The notes under the pieces are model-generated. The model did no database searches, was not told where the DNA came from, and saw only the letters and a list, made by a program, of their open reading frames with translations. Shown here piece by piece: positions 8,639-20,031 of a DNA stretch of 64,000 nt (its first letter is position 1; each line of letters begins with the position of its first letter). Location: positions 186,001 through 250,000 of the forward strand of contig NZ_FWWR01000017.1 in assembly GCF_900176115.1 (NCBI RefSeq). The letters are read 5' to 3'. Both the position numbers and the translations under genes were made by a program. The stretch comes from Peptoniphilus asaccharolyticus DSM 20463 (GTDB taxonomy: Bacteria; Bacillota; Clostridia; Tissierellales; Peptoniphilaceae).

Positions 8639-8683
8639 AGATGTAGCGTCTTGGGTAAATGTTAAGTTAGAAAAGAGGTTATT

Positions 8684-9547
8684 ATGAAAAAATCATTTGA
8701 ATATTTTAGAGCAAATCCTGCGGGAAATATAACAGGTTATGTAATAACTCCTGTGTATCCAGGTTATAGAAGAGCTTACGCAAAAGAAATTATAAAGAGA
8801 GATCCTTCAGTTGAGCAAGTTGGATTTATAAGTCCAAGCTATGATGGAGCACCTCTTAGAATGGATATGATGGGAGGAGAGTTCTGTGGCAATGCTACAA
8901 GAGCTTATGGTCTTTACTCAGCAAGTTTCTATGAAAGCGAAGGAGACGTGCTAATAGAAGTATATGTTTCAGGAGTAGAAGGTCCTACTAATGTCATAGT
9001 AAACCAACAAGAAAAAACAGCTTATGTAAAAGTTGAAAAGCCTGAAAGAATTATAGATGTAAAAGTTGACGATAAGGAATTTAAGGCAGTAGTCCTATCT
9101 GGAATAGTGCATTTAATAGCGAAAGATGTTGAAGAAGATTCTGAATTTGTTGAAAAAGCTTTAAAAGTACTTAAAGATGAAGTCGAAACAGAAGCTTATG
9201 GGGTTATTTTCTTAGACACTGACAAAAAAGAAATTATTCCGTATGTGAATGTACCATCAGCAGAAACTTTAGTTAGAGAAGGTTCTTGTGCATCAGGTTC
9301 AATCTCTGCAACATATATATTAAACGAAGATGAAGATCCTGACTTTGAAACAGTAATCAAAAATCCAAATGGCGAACTTGAAGTGTTTGCTGATTTCACA
9401 AATGGTATTGAGTACGTTATAGGTGGACCTGTAGAACTTGGAGAGATTGAAAAAGTTACTATAGACATTCCGGCAGAAGAAGTTAAGAGAGTTAAGATAG
9501 AACATCAAAAAGAAATCGAAACAATAAATAAAGTTGAAGAAGAATAA
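8684..9547 (+). CDS. DapF-like amino-acid epimerase/racemase
   Basis: A 287-aa member of the diaminopimelate epimerase/proline racemase superfamily. The two catalytic-cysteine motifs are GGEFCGNATRAYG (near residue 70) and REGSCASGS (near 202); such enzymes are cofactor-independent and use two Cys as acid and base. The motifs differ from standard DapF (GNGxR, ACGTGA), so it is probably a relative acting on another amino acid, for example like histidine racemases. The last 20 residues are charged. It lies 45 nt after the cysteine-desulfurase gene with its own AAGAGG site and may share its transcript. Confidence 0.75.
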   Translation: MKKSFEYFRANPAGNITGYVITPVYPGYRRAYAKEIIKRDPSVEQVGFISPSYDGAPLRMDMMGGEFCGNATRAYGLYSASFYESEGDVLIEVYVSGVEGPTNVIVNQQEKTAYVKVEKPERIIDVKVDDKEFKAVVLSGIVHLIAKDVEEDSEFVEKALKVLKDEVETEAYGVIFLDTDKKEIIPYVNVPSAETLVREGSCASGSISATYILNEDEDPDFETVIKNPNGELEVFADFTNGIEYVIGGPVELGEIEKVTIDIPAEEVKRVKIEHQKEIETINKVEEE

Positions 9548-9549
9548 AT

Positions 9550-9759
9550 AAAAGGCCCTTAAAGGCTGGTTTAATTAGGGATTTTAGAAAAACTGATTTA
9601 AATAGTCTTTAGGTGGCAAGAGAAAAGGTTAAGAACAGAGATGTTCTTAGCCTTTTTAATTTGATTAATTGTATAATAATAGATTTCCATTATCTTGACT
9701 TATCTTTCATAGTACGGGAATATGTGTATATCAAAAAGGGAGAGTTGTGTATGAAACAA
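9550..9759 (+). repeat. Left copy of a 210-bp inverted repeat
   Basis: The reverse complement of 20430-20639 matches this stretch without gaps and with eight mismatches by eye (about 96%). It holds a terminator hairpin, a possible promoter (TTGACT, 17 nt, GAATAT), a ribosome binding site and the first codons of a small ORF. Together the two copies bound the surface-protein locus. Confidence 0.92.
9624..9655 (+). terminator. Intrinsic terminator inside the left inverted repeat
   Basis: AAAGGTTAAGAACA pairs with TGTTCTTAGCCTTT around GAGA, followed by a T-run. It would end the selD to dapF-like transcript. The mirror copy is near 20541-20573. Confidence 0.8.
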
Positions 9760-9771
9760 AAAACATTGTAA
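9751..9771 (+). pseudogene. Truncated start of the 47-aa repeat-borne ORF
   Basis: The left repeat keeps the AAGGGAGAG site, the ATG and the first three codons of the small ORF whose full copy is on the minus strand at 20295-20438. Here homology stops and the frame ends after six codons (MKQKTL). It is probably non-functional. Confidence 0.5.
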
Positions 9772-10097
9772 ATTTCTAATAAATATGATATAAAAATAAT
9801 AAATCTATTAATAAAGTACTATATAAAAGAATATCCTAAAAGCTGAAAAACATTGAATTACTCACATATAGTGGGGGGGGTATTGAAAAAATAAATTCAT
9901 AAATATTTATCTATACTTGTGAAGTTAATTCGATGAATGAAACGTTAGAGTGATAGATGTTAATTTATATCATTTGAAAAGCTTTGAATGCTTTATGTGT
10001 AATATAAAAATCATATTTTGATTTAGCATTTAAATTTAGTTTAGGTAGTATTTTATAATGTAGTATTTTTGTGTAAATTAAAATAAGGAGATGTAGA
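9760..10097 (+). promoter_or_regulatory. Upstream region of the surface-protein gene with a G8 tract
   Basis: This 338-bp stretch holds no gene. It is over 75% A+T by eye yet contains eight consecutive G at 9873-9880, an unusual homopolymer here. A candidate -10 (TATAAT, 10054-10059) lies 39 nt before the gene; its -35 is poor. AAGGAG at 10084-10089 is the ribosome binding site. Confidence 0.6.
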
Positions 10098-12836
10098 ATG
10101 AAAGAAGATAAAAACAATTTTAAACCCCACAAACAAAAAAACAAATTGTCTGCTCCATGTATTTTGCTGGCATCATCATTAATATTCCCGATGATAACTA
10201 ATACCGTATATGCAGGAGGAATTTATCAGACTTTAAATGATCCAAAGGGCACAAGGATGCTTTATTCCAATTATGGAAATCCTGAAAATGAACAAGTTGC
10301 AAAGCATGTAAAAATGGAAATTACTTTTCCAAAAGATGAAAAAGGAAATAATGCTTATTCCATGACAAAAAGAGAAGTTACAATAAAATATACTTTTAAC
10401 GAGGTAGGTGCTTCTTTTAGAGGTCGTCCTTTCTATTGGTTTTCACTGCCTAAGGGGGTAACTGAACCTATAGAAATTAAGATGACTAATAAGAATACCA
10501 ATAATACACAGGTATTAAAGAACTGGTATGAATGGGAAACACAATCAAGATTCGTAGCAAGTCGTTATCAAAATAAAAGTGATTCTGATTCATTTAATGG
10601 GGGACATTCAGATAAATGGGAAAGATATAATGATAGGACAAAAGAAACTTCAAGGTCTTACTTAGGTTCTTTAAATTGGCAATTTAACAGAATGCTTGAT
10701 GACCAAGAGGGCGGATGGTATGACAATTCTGGGAATACAGTTGAATTTGCAAGAGAACTTAGAGAAAACTCTCGTTCAATATATATTGACTGGGAGTCTG
10801 CAAGTTCACCTACAGTTACAATAGAGGTAAAGACAGAATTAAAACCAGGTTATAAGTTAAGTTCTTTATATTTTGGTGCTGGTGTATTTACTCAAATGGG
10901 GAATATGAGACATGCTGTTCTAGAAAAAGTAGCGACGCCACACTTAATAACTATGGCAGAAAAGAATAAAGTTAAAATTCCTGACAAGAAACTTGTACCA
11001 AATCCTCAAAAGATCGGACAAGAAGAAAAAAACAGAATTCGCGACTTTATATGGAATAATAATGAGGGTGTGCGTTTTGATGTAACGAATCAAAGTAAGG
11101 ATAGTATAACTGTAGCTGATAATGGAGATGTTACTATTGATTATTCTGATTACAGCAAGAAAACTATACCTGGAAATCTTATGTTTGGTAAGAGTGAGTC
11201 ATATAGCACAAGAATATCTTTAAATATTCCTCAAAAAACTCAAGTAAAAGATGTTAATGATGTAAAACCAGAAGAAAAAGAAAAAATAAAAGATGCTATC
11301 TGGAAAGCAAATGAAAAAAATCCTACATTTATAGAAGGACTTGAAAGCAAGGATAAGATTGAGATAGGAAAAGATGGAACAGCTACAATTAAATATAAAG
11401 ATGGAAGTAAGTCTGAAATCGAAGGTAGCAAACTTGTTTCCCAATATATTACACTAGCTAGTAAACATACTCCTCTTATTCCGGTACAAACAGGAGTAAA
11501 GAACAAAAACTCCTTAACTCAAGATGAACAGAAAACTGTAAGGGATGCACTTTGGAATATTAATAAAGAGAAACTTACAGGTTTTGGATTGACTGAGGAT
11601 GCTATAAAAGTTGATCTACAAGGTAATGCTACTATAGATTATGGTGATGGAAGCAGTAATAAAATTCCAGGAACATCTTTAGTTTATCAAATTCCTAAAA
11701 TAAGTGAACAAGTAGAGCCTAAGTTACCTCCACGTAGAGGTTCAGATAATCCAAAAGATTTAAAAGAAGACGAAAAAACTCAACTAAAGGATGCACTTTG
11801 GGATGCAAATCAAGGTATTCAAGATAAAATAAAAGATGGAAAAAATGGAATCAGTATTGAAAAAGATGGTACTGCAACTTTCACTTATATAGATGAATCT
11901 AAAGATGTAATTCCAGGAGTAAACCTTGTATATGAAAATGGTAAGGCTGGAAATATTACCACTGAAACAAAAGAAAGTAATGGTTATAAATATTTCTTAA
12001 CTAAAATATTAGTCAAAGACATGAATAGTATAAGAGACGCTGACTATGCAGATGCGGCTAGACGTTTTGTCTTTGATAACTATGACTGGGATGGTAAAAA
12101 ATCAAAGTTTGAAGAAGAAAAGAAGTCTCAATTCATGGTAATTGGCGGTGGCAAAGCTATTGCAGCACAAGGGCAAGGTTGGGCACTAAATAAAGAAACA
12201 GATATTAAGCTTACACCTAAAGCGGGTACTCAAAATTTAAATCTATCAAAAGGATTTGGTGTTAACGGAGTAGAGTCTATATCACACAATGCGGAGTATA
12301 TAGAGGTTAAAGGTTTTAAAAAATACGGAACAGAACAGTTATTCCAACTAAATAAATCGGACCTTTTCGTTTCTAATGCTGGTGCTTTTGATAAAGATAA
12401 AGCAGTAGAAGATCTTAATAAAATTCTTGATGATTTAAAGAAAAAAGGTCTATCAGAAGACGACGCCAAGAAGATAAAAGATGAGATCGAAAAGAAAAAG
12501 AATGACGGAAGTTTAACTAAAGATGATATAGACAAAGCTATTGAAGAGGCTAATAAAAAAGCTCAAGAAGGCAAGCAAAAAGAAGAACTTGAAAAAGCAA
12601 AGAAAGAGGCACTTGAAGAGCTTGAAAAATTAAAGAACTTATCAGAACCTGATAAGAAGAATTTTGAGGATAAAATCAATAAGTCTAAAAACACTGATGA
12701 AGTTAGAAAAAATTTAGATGAAGCTAGAAAGAAAGATGCTGAAGAAAAAGCGAAAAAAGATGCGGAAGCTCTTTTACAAAAGGTAAAAGATGAAGCTAAA
12801 AAGACTATAGAAGGTTTAGATGGATTAATTAAGCAG
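10098..12836 (+). pseudogene. 5' part of a giant SLH surface-protein gene, cut by IS30
   Basis: Codons 1-913 of a surface protein whose rest lies at 13954-19941. A signal peptide (hydrophobic core about 17-36, cleavage near TVYA-G at 39) is followed by an unrecognised domain rich in Trp, Tyr and Asn (about 40-285). Four repeats of about 75-85 aa follow (about 287-613) with the pattern 'Lt.eEk..vkdaiw..N....v..dG.atI.Y.DgS...IpG..LvY', then a linker domain and Lys/Glu-rich three-helix GA-like modules from about 770. Translation now enters the IS and stops after 18 foreign codons at 12893, so the product could be exported but lacks its SLH anchor. Confidence 0.88.
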
Positions 12837-13950
12837 ATAATTTATCATAACAAGTGCAACATAAATAAACTCATAGCTAATCAGCTGTGTTAATATGTAA
12901 GTGACCAAACAAAACATATTAAAAGGAGTGATTAACTATGAGCTATAACCATCTTACCATAGAAGAAAGATCTTGTATTTACCAATTTTTAAATTTAGGA
13001 ATGAGTATAAGGAAAATTGCACAAGCACTTAAAAGGTCACCTAGTACAATATCTAGAGAAATTAAAAGAAATTCATCTAAGATAAAAGTTAGTAGGGGAA
13101 GTTACACTAAGTACTTTCCGATAAAGGCAAATGATAAATATATTGATAGAAGAAAAGACTGCCATAGAAAAAGTAAATTTTCTAAAGATGTTATTGATTA
13201 TTTAACTGTAAAGATTAACGAACATTGGTCCCCTGAACAAATATCAAATAGAAACACAAATGAGATTCATGAATTACCATCTACATCAACGATATATAGA
13301 ATGATACACGCCAAAAAGCTGCCAAAAACTAGTATGAAAAATTTGAGAAGAAAAGCTAAATTTAAAAGGCCAGCAGAAAAAAGAGGAAAATTCAATGATA
13401 AAGGTAGAACAATTAAGAAAAGACCTAAAGAGATATACAGAAGGCAAGAATTAGGCCACTGGGAAGCAGATACAGTGGAATCAGGCAGATTAGATCATAA
13501 AAGGAAAAGTAGATGTTGTTTCGTAACTTTAGCAGAAAGAAAATCTAGATATTATATAGCAATCCTAGTTGAAAATAGAAAGTCGGAAAGCGTAACACCA
13601 GCAATAATAAATGCATTAAAAGATTATCCAAAAGAATTAGTAAAAACAATAACCTTTGATAGAGGTAAAGAATTTTCAGAATTTGAGAAAATAGAAAAAG
13701 AATTAGGATGCAAAACTTATTTTTGTGATCCCTATTGTGCATGGCAAAAAGGTACAAATGAAAATAGTAACGGACTTTTGAGGGAGTTTTATCCTAAGGG
13801 TATGGATTTATCAGAAGTGAATATTGATGAATTAAATTATAACTTAAGTTTAATGAATAATAGACCTAGAAAATGTATAAAATATAAAACACCTAAAGAA
13901 GAACTTTTTGGTCTCTTACCATAGGTGTTGCATTTGATTTGACAATTCGT
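12837..13950 (+). mobile_element. IS30-family insertion sequence, copy A
   Basis: A 1,114-bp element with imperfect terminal inverted repeats (about 17 of the outer 24 bases match, both arms ending in TGCAAC) and a 3-bp target duplication CAG at 12834-12836 and 13951-13953. It is the same length as the copy at 57854-58967 and its transposase is identical. The host reading frame would be restored by removing the IS plus one CAG. Confidence 0.92.
12938..13924 (+). CDS. IS30-family transposase (copy A)
   Basis: A 328-aa DDE transposase. The N-terminal helix-turn-helix (SIRKIAQALKRSPSTISREI, about 22-41) binds the ends. The catalytic core shows HWEADTVESG (first Asp), TFDRGKEF (second Asp) and a C-terminal Glu in GTNENSNGLLREFYPKG, the IS30 signature region. 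AAAAGGAG provides the binding site. It is oriented with the interrupted gene and intact, so the element may still be active. Confidence 0.95.
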   Translation: MSYNHLTIEERSCIYQFLNLGMSIRKIAQALKRSPSTISREIKRNSSKIKVSRGSYTKYFPIKANDKYIDRRKDCHRKSKFSKDVIDYLTVKINEHWSPEQISNRNTNEIHELPSTSTIYRMIHAKKLPKTSMKNLRRKAKFKRPAEKRGKFNDKGRTIKKRPKEIYRRQELGHWEADTVESGRLDHKRKSRCCFVTLAERKSRYYIAILVENRKSESVTPAIINALKDYPKELVKTITFDRGKEFSEFEKIEKELGCKTYFCDPYCAWQKGTNENSNGLLREFYPKGMDLSEVNIDELNYNLSLMNNRPRKCIKYKTPKEELFGLLP

Positions 13951-16900
13951 CAGCAAGAAAAAGAAGACTTTAAAAATCATATTAACGAAGCCAAAGATGA
14001 AGAAAGCATCAATAAAATAGTTGAAAAAGCTAGAGAAGAATCTAACGAAAATAAAAAGAAAGAGGCTGAAAAAAAGGCTAAGGAAGAAGCTAAAAAAAGA
14101 GCAGAAGATGCACTTAATTCTTCTGATAATTTGACAAATAAAGAAAAAGAAGACTTTAAAAAGCAAATTGATGATCCAAATAAAACTGCTGAAGACCTTG
14201 ATAAATTAGCTAATGAGATTTTAAAGAAGAATGAAGAGAATAAAGAAAAACTTCAAGATGCTAAAAATAAGGCTAAAGACGAAATCAATAAGAATAAATA
14301 TCTGACAGAAGATGAAAAGAATAACTTCAAGAAAAAAATAGATGAAGCAAAAGATGAACAAGCTATAAATAAAGTAGTAGATGATGCTAAAGCCAAAAAC
14401 CTTGAAAAAGCTAAAGAAAAAGCAATTGAAACAATAAATAAATTAAAAGAAGTTGATGAAACTGAAAAAGATAATGCTAAAACTAAAGTAACGACAGCTA
14501 CTACAGTAGAAGATGTTGAAAAAGCATTGGCAGATATTCAAGCAAAGGATGCTAATAAGAAAGCTGAAAAAGATAAGGCTGAGGCTAATGCTCTAAAAGA
14601 TAAATATAAAAAAGAAATCGAAAATATACCAGGGCTTGATGAAGCTAAGAAAAAAGAATATCAAGATATGATAGATGAAGCAAAATCAAAGGATGAAATG
14701 GATTCTATCTTAGATTTTGCAAAGGCGGATGCAAAGAGAAAAGATGGCAAGGATAAGATTGATGCTCTGACACATTTAAATAATAAACAAAAAGAAGAAT
14801 TCAAGAGCCAAATTGACAATGTAGCTCCTACTCAAATTGATGATATTGTAGCAGAAGCAACTAAGACTGACACTAAGATGGAAACTCTTCAAAAATTAGT
14901 TGAAAAAGCGAATGGCGCTGATGTACAAAATGCGAAAAATAAAACAACAGATCAAACTAAGAAAGATGCTTTCGAAAAAGCTTTAGAGGACGCAAAGAAG
15001 GTAACAGACAAAGAAAATGGTAACTCAGCAAGTGGACCTCAAGTAGATAAGCTAATAGAAAATCTTAAAAAAGCAATTGCAGATCTTGGAGCTAATGCAG
15101 ATGTAACAACATCAAAGACAGAGTTAGAAAAGGCTATAGAAGAAGCCGAAAAGGTTAAAGGAACATCAAAATACACAAATGCAACTGATACCTTGAAAAA
15201 AGACTTTGATAAAAAACTAGAAAAAGCTAAACAATTAAAAGATGATCAAGCTGCAAAACAAGATGCAATAGACAGAGCGGTAGATGAATTACAAGAGGCT
15301 CAAAATAAATTAGATGGTATATTTGATTTAGAGTTAAAGGATGACAAAGCAGTTTATATTAAGACAGAACCTACAGTAGGAACTGTTATAACAGATACAG
15401 ATGATCAAAAGAAAATAGAAGATAAAATCAAAGATATACCTACTGGTGCTACAATTAATCATAAGGCAGTTGTAGATGAAGGTGGGGTTAAGAAGGCTGT
15501 AGTTGAGATTGTAGTTGGAAGAGATAAGAAAGAAATAAAAGTTCCAGTCAAAAAGGATGCAAAAGAACCAACTATAGAAATAGTAAAGGGGTCAACTACA
15601 GTTACAAAGCTAGATGATAGATTCCCAACAATTCGAATCACTGCCAAGGATAACGAAAGTGGACTTGACGGAGATTTAGAATTCGAAGGAGTTCCAGACT
15701 ATTTAGAATTTAATAAACAACAAAATAAATTTATCTTTAAGACAGGAATTACACAAATTCCTAAGACTGCAAGTACTTTTACTATTAAAGTAAAAGCAAA
15801 GGATAAAGCTGGAAATACAAAAGAAGAATCTATTAAAATAACAGTGCAAAGTCAAAAAGATAAGTACCCGGCAAAACCAAAGGAAAATAAATTTACTAAA
15901 AACACCGGAGATAGTACTGGAAATGCTAGCGACTATGTATTTGTAAGTGAAACTACAAACTTCCCACAAGGAACAACATTTAAGTGGTTGGAAAATGGAA
16001 AAGAAGAGGATGACATTACTCTTGATAAAGATGGAGATAAGATAGAAAAAACGGTTCTTGTTAAATATCCTGATGATTCAACGGCAGAAGTAAAGGTTAT
16101 ATTTAATGTCTCAAAAACAACTTTAGGAGATCCAACAGCAGTAGAAAAGCTTAATAGTGATTTAGAGATTACACCTGGTCCAAATGCGACAAGCCTTTTA
16201 ATAAAATATACGGATAATGCTGGCATGGAGCAAAGTGTAACTCTTACAAAAGCAGGAGAAGATTGGAACGGTTTAATTAAAGGCGTTACAGAGAAAGATG
16301 GAAAGATTACATTATCACATGAACTTACGAAGGAAACGTCAACTGTAAAAGTGCAGGCTAAGGCTGATAATTACAATGACAGTCAAGAGGTATCTTTTAA
16401 TTTAACAAAAGCCAGAGCAAAAAGTCCTATAAAACCAGTAAAAATTAAGGGTGAAATCAAAGTTGGAGAAGAATTAGCTGCACAAGATGAAACTTTGGTA
16501 TTAAATTCGCTAACAAATGAAAATTTAAACGGAGGCCAAGCGTCAATAGAACGTGGCGTAACAGTAAGAAAAGATGGAGATAAGAATGTAATTGATGTAA
16601 GGATCACTTATAAGGATTTCTCACAATCTAAAATAACAGTTCCTATAGTACAAGATAATTCTGTGCCAATTATAAACTTTAAGGGCGTTACTGATGATAA
16701 AGTAAGCATAGCCAAGTACGAAAAGTTTGCCGGCATAGAAATAGAAGCTACAGATGATGGAGCTGAATTAGCAGGCGATAAAATTACAGTAGAGGGACTT
16801 CCTGACTATATGGAATATAACCAAACTAGCAAAAAAATAGTTATAAAGGATTCAGAAAAATATAAGAGAATTCCAGAAAATGCTAAAATAGGTGATATTA

Positions 16901-19900
16901 CTGTCACAGTAAGCGCTAAAGACGACATGGATAATTTAACAAAGAAAACTTTAACTATAAAGATTGAAAAAGAAAAGGATGTATTAGAAACAAAGAATCC
17001 TATTCAAATTGATGGTTCTGATAAGGTTGGAGAAGCTTTAAGTCCTGGAGATTCTACTAAAGTAGCTAATAGCATAAAACCTCAAGAAGCAAATGTAAAA
17101 ATAACACTTCAAAATGATGGTAAAATTATGGATTTAGGTGGAAAATCTGTTGTTAAAGTTAAATTAGATTATGATGATGGATTCTCTAGAACAATTTTTG
17201 TTGAAGTTGAACAAAAGGCTAAAGATAAGTATGGATATAATCTTCCTGACAGTGATGACAAGGTAAAAGTTAATGATGACAAGAATTTAACTAAAGAAGA
17301 AAAAGAAAAAGTTAAAGATAAGATCAAGGAAAAGAATCCAGATATAACAGATGATTCTCATAACATTGAAGTTGGAGATGATGGAAGTGTTAAGATAACA
17401 AGCAAAGATGGAAAGGATGAAAGGGATAAGAAACCAAAAATTCCTGGAGATAAAGTTGTCGAACAATCAAATGCTTTGGAAAAAGAAGTTAATATTCCAA
17501 CTACTAAGGTAAAAGTTAAAGATGCAAGTAAGCTTGATGACTCTGAAAAAGCAAAAGTTAAAAAAGCTCTTGAGGATGCTAATAATTTTGAGACAGGAAC
17601 AAATATTGATATCAAAGGTGATGGAACGGCTGTTATAACATTCCCAGATGCTTCAACAAAGACAATTGAAGGTAAAAAATTAGTTGAAAGTGATTCAATC
17701 ACTGGAACTATTGCATCAAAAACAAAAATAAATATACCTGCTGAAAAGACTAAAGTTGTTAACAAAAACAAGATAAGTGAAGATGAGCGTGAAGAAATCA
17801 GACAAAAACTTGCGGATGCAAATAAAGATCTTCCACAAGGAACTAGAATTGTTGTAAATAATGATGGTTCTGCTAAGGTGATTTATTCTGACGATTCAAT
17901 TACTTCAATACCAGCTGACAAATTAGTTGAACTTAAGGCTCAAGAAGAAACTTTAGCAAACAAGAATCCAGCTAATAAACCAGCGGATAAGGTTAAGGTT
18001 GAGGATACAACTAAGTTGACTCAAGAAGAAAAAGATGTTGTTAAGGATGCGGTTAAAAAGGAAAATCCTAATGCTAAGGATATCATTGTCGGAGCAGATG
18101 GTACAACAACATTAGTATATGAAGATAAGTCAGAAAATGTGATACCAGGCAAAGATTTAGTGGAAGCTAAAGATCCTAATAAAAAGCCTGATTCTATAGC
18201 AAGTCAAAATCCTGCTGTTATACCAAAGGAAAAGACAAAAGTTTTAGACCTTAACAATCTAAATGATGACGAAATAGCTGAAGTTACTTCAAAAATCAGA
18301 AAAGAAAATGAAAAAGCTATTGATGTAATTGTTTCTAAAACTGGAAATGCGACATTAAAGTATGAAGATGGAAGCGAAAATACAATCCCTTCTACAGAGT
18401 TAGTAGAAAAATTTGTATCAAAAGCAGATCAAGCTAATATAGAAAATCCTGACAAAAAAGTTGTTGTAAAGGATTCAAATAGACTTTCTGATGAAGAAAA
18501 GAAAGAAGTTGAAAAGAACATCCGTGATAAGAATAATAATTTAGATGATACTGTAAAGGTTGAAGTGGATAATGACGGAAATGCTAATATAATCTTTGAT
18601 GATGGCTCAACAAAATCAATTGATAAGAATAATTTAGTTGAACAAGATCAAAATATTAACCAAAAACCTAATCCAACTATTGCGGATAATACTGATATTG
18701 TAATACCGGAAAATCGTATAAGAGTTAACAATATAGTTTCATTGACACTTGAAGAAAAGGCGAAGGTTGAAGAGGCTATTAAGAAAGCTAATGAAGGAAA
18801 ACTTACTGGAGCAACGATAGAAGTATTGGGAGATGGAACAGTTATAATTACCTATACTGATAACTCTATTGATCAAGTACCTGGTCATAAGCTAGTTATG
18901 GTGGACAAAAATGGAACAGACCCTGAAATATTAGTGCTTCCAGAGCTTCCTCTAGTAGAAGATTTAAAAGATCCTGCTAAAGATCGTATAAAAGAAAAAG
19001 CGGATGAAGAAAAATCTGAAATAGCTAATAGCCCATATATTAATGACAATACTAAGAAAGAGTTAGAGAAGAAAGTTCAAGATACAGTTGATGATATTCT
19101 AAAGAAAATAGAAGAAGCAACTAAGCCGGAAGATGTTATAAAGGTTATAGATGAGGGATTAAAAGAAATAGAAAATATATATCATCTTGTAAAACCTGAA
19201 GAACCTTCAGAACCTTCAGAACCTGAAGAACCTTCAGATGGATATTTTGGATACAATCCATTCTTTAGAATTTTCAATGATTCTACAAACACTACTAAAA
19301 ATGATAAAAAAGTAGAAACTAAAATTGTAAATAGCTATATTGTTGGATATTCAGACAACACATTTAAAGCGGACAAGAGTATTACAAGAGCAGAAGCTGT
19401 TGTTATGCTTGCAAGACTTGAAGGGTTAGCATTAAATGATATGTCAAATAATATATTTAAAGACACTAAAGAAAACTGGTATTTACCATATCTTAATGCG
19501 CTTTACAACAAAGGCATGATTGAAGAAAAAATTGGAGAAAATTTTAGACCAAATGAGGCTATGACAAGAGCAGAGTTTGCAAAAATGATTTCTTATATTG
19601 ATAAAAAGAACGATGCTAAAGCACCATTTAAAGATATAATTGGTCATAAATATGAAGCTGCAATAAATCAAGCTTTTGGAAATGGAAGAATTAAAGGTTA
19701 TCCAAATGGTAAGTTCAAACCAGATGGAAAGATAACAAGAGCAGAAATTGTTACAATTTTAAATAATTTGTACGGAAGAAAAACAACTGCAAATAGTTTA
19801 AAGGATGTAAAAGTTGAAGGCTTTAAAGATTTAAAAGAAAGTCATTGGGCTTACTATGATATAATTGACGCAGCTTATACTCATCAAGTTAAAGTTGATA

Positions 19901-19941
19901 AAGGTAATGAAGTAGAACAATGGATAAGAATCATAAAATAA
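13951..19941 (+). pseudogene. 3' part of the giant SLH surface-protein gene
   Basis: About 1,996 codons with no start or binding site of their own beyond a TTG inside the IS end, so probably silent. In order: GA-like three-helix modules ('yLt.eEK..FKk.Id.Akde..i.ki...A', to about 14890) similar to albumin-binding GA modules; two FIVAR-like helical segments (14880-15330); Ig/cadherin-like beta domains (15330-17220); seven repeats of about 70 aa (17220-18900) of the type also found four times in the 5' part; an EPSEPSEPEEPS linker (19196-19235); and three SLH domains with TRAEAVVMLARL, TRAEFAKMISYI and TRAEIVTILNNL. SLH domains bind pyruvylated secondary wall polymer. Rejoined length is about 2,908 aa. 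Albumin binding is inference only. Confidence 0.88.
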
Positions 19942-19992
19942 AATATTTATGATAAAAAGACGAGGTTATAAACTTCGTCTCAGAGTGAAGAC

Positions 19993-20025
19993 AAACCCAG
20001 GAAAACTTCCTGGGTTTTGTTGTTT
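19993..20025 (+). terminator. Terminator after the surface-protein gene
   Basis: AAACCCAGGAA pairs perfectly with TTCCTGGGTTT around AAC, followed by TTGTTGTTTTTTT. A second, weaker hairpin (AGACGAGGT with ACTTCGTCT) lies just before it at 19958-19980. Confidence 0.9.
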
Positions 20026-20031
20026 TTTTAT

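Noticed and set aside
13837-17771. Long minus-strand frames under the surface-protein gene (for example 13837-14166, 17358-17771)
   Set aside because: Low-complexity Phe/Ser/Leu products that mirror Lys/Glu/Asp-rich coding on the plus strand, with no binding sites.
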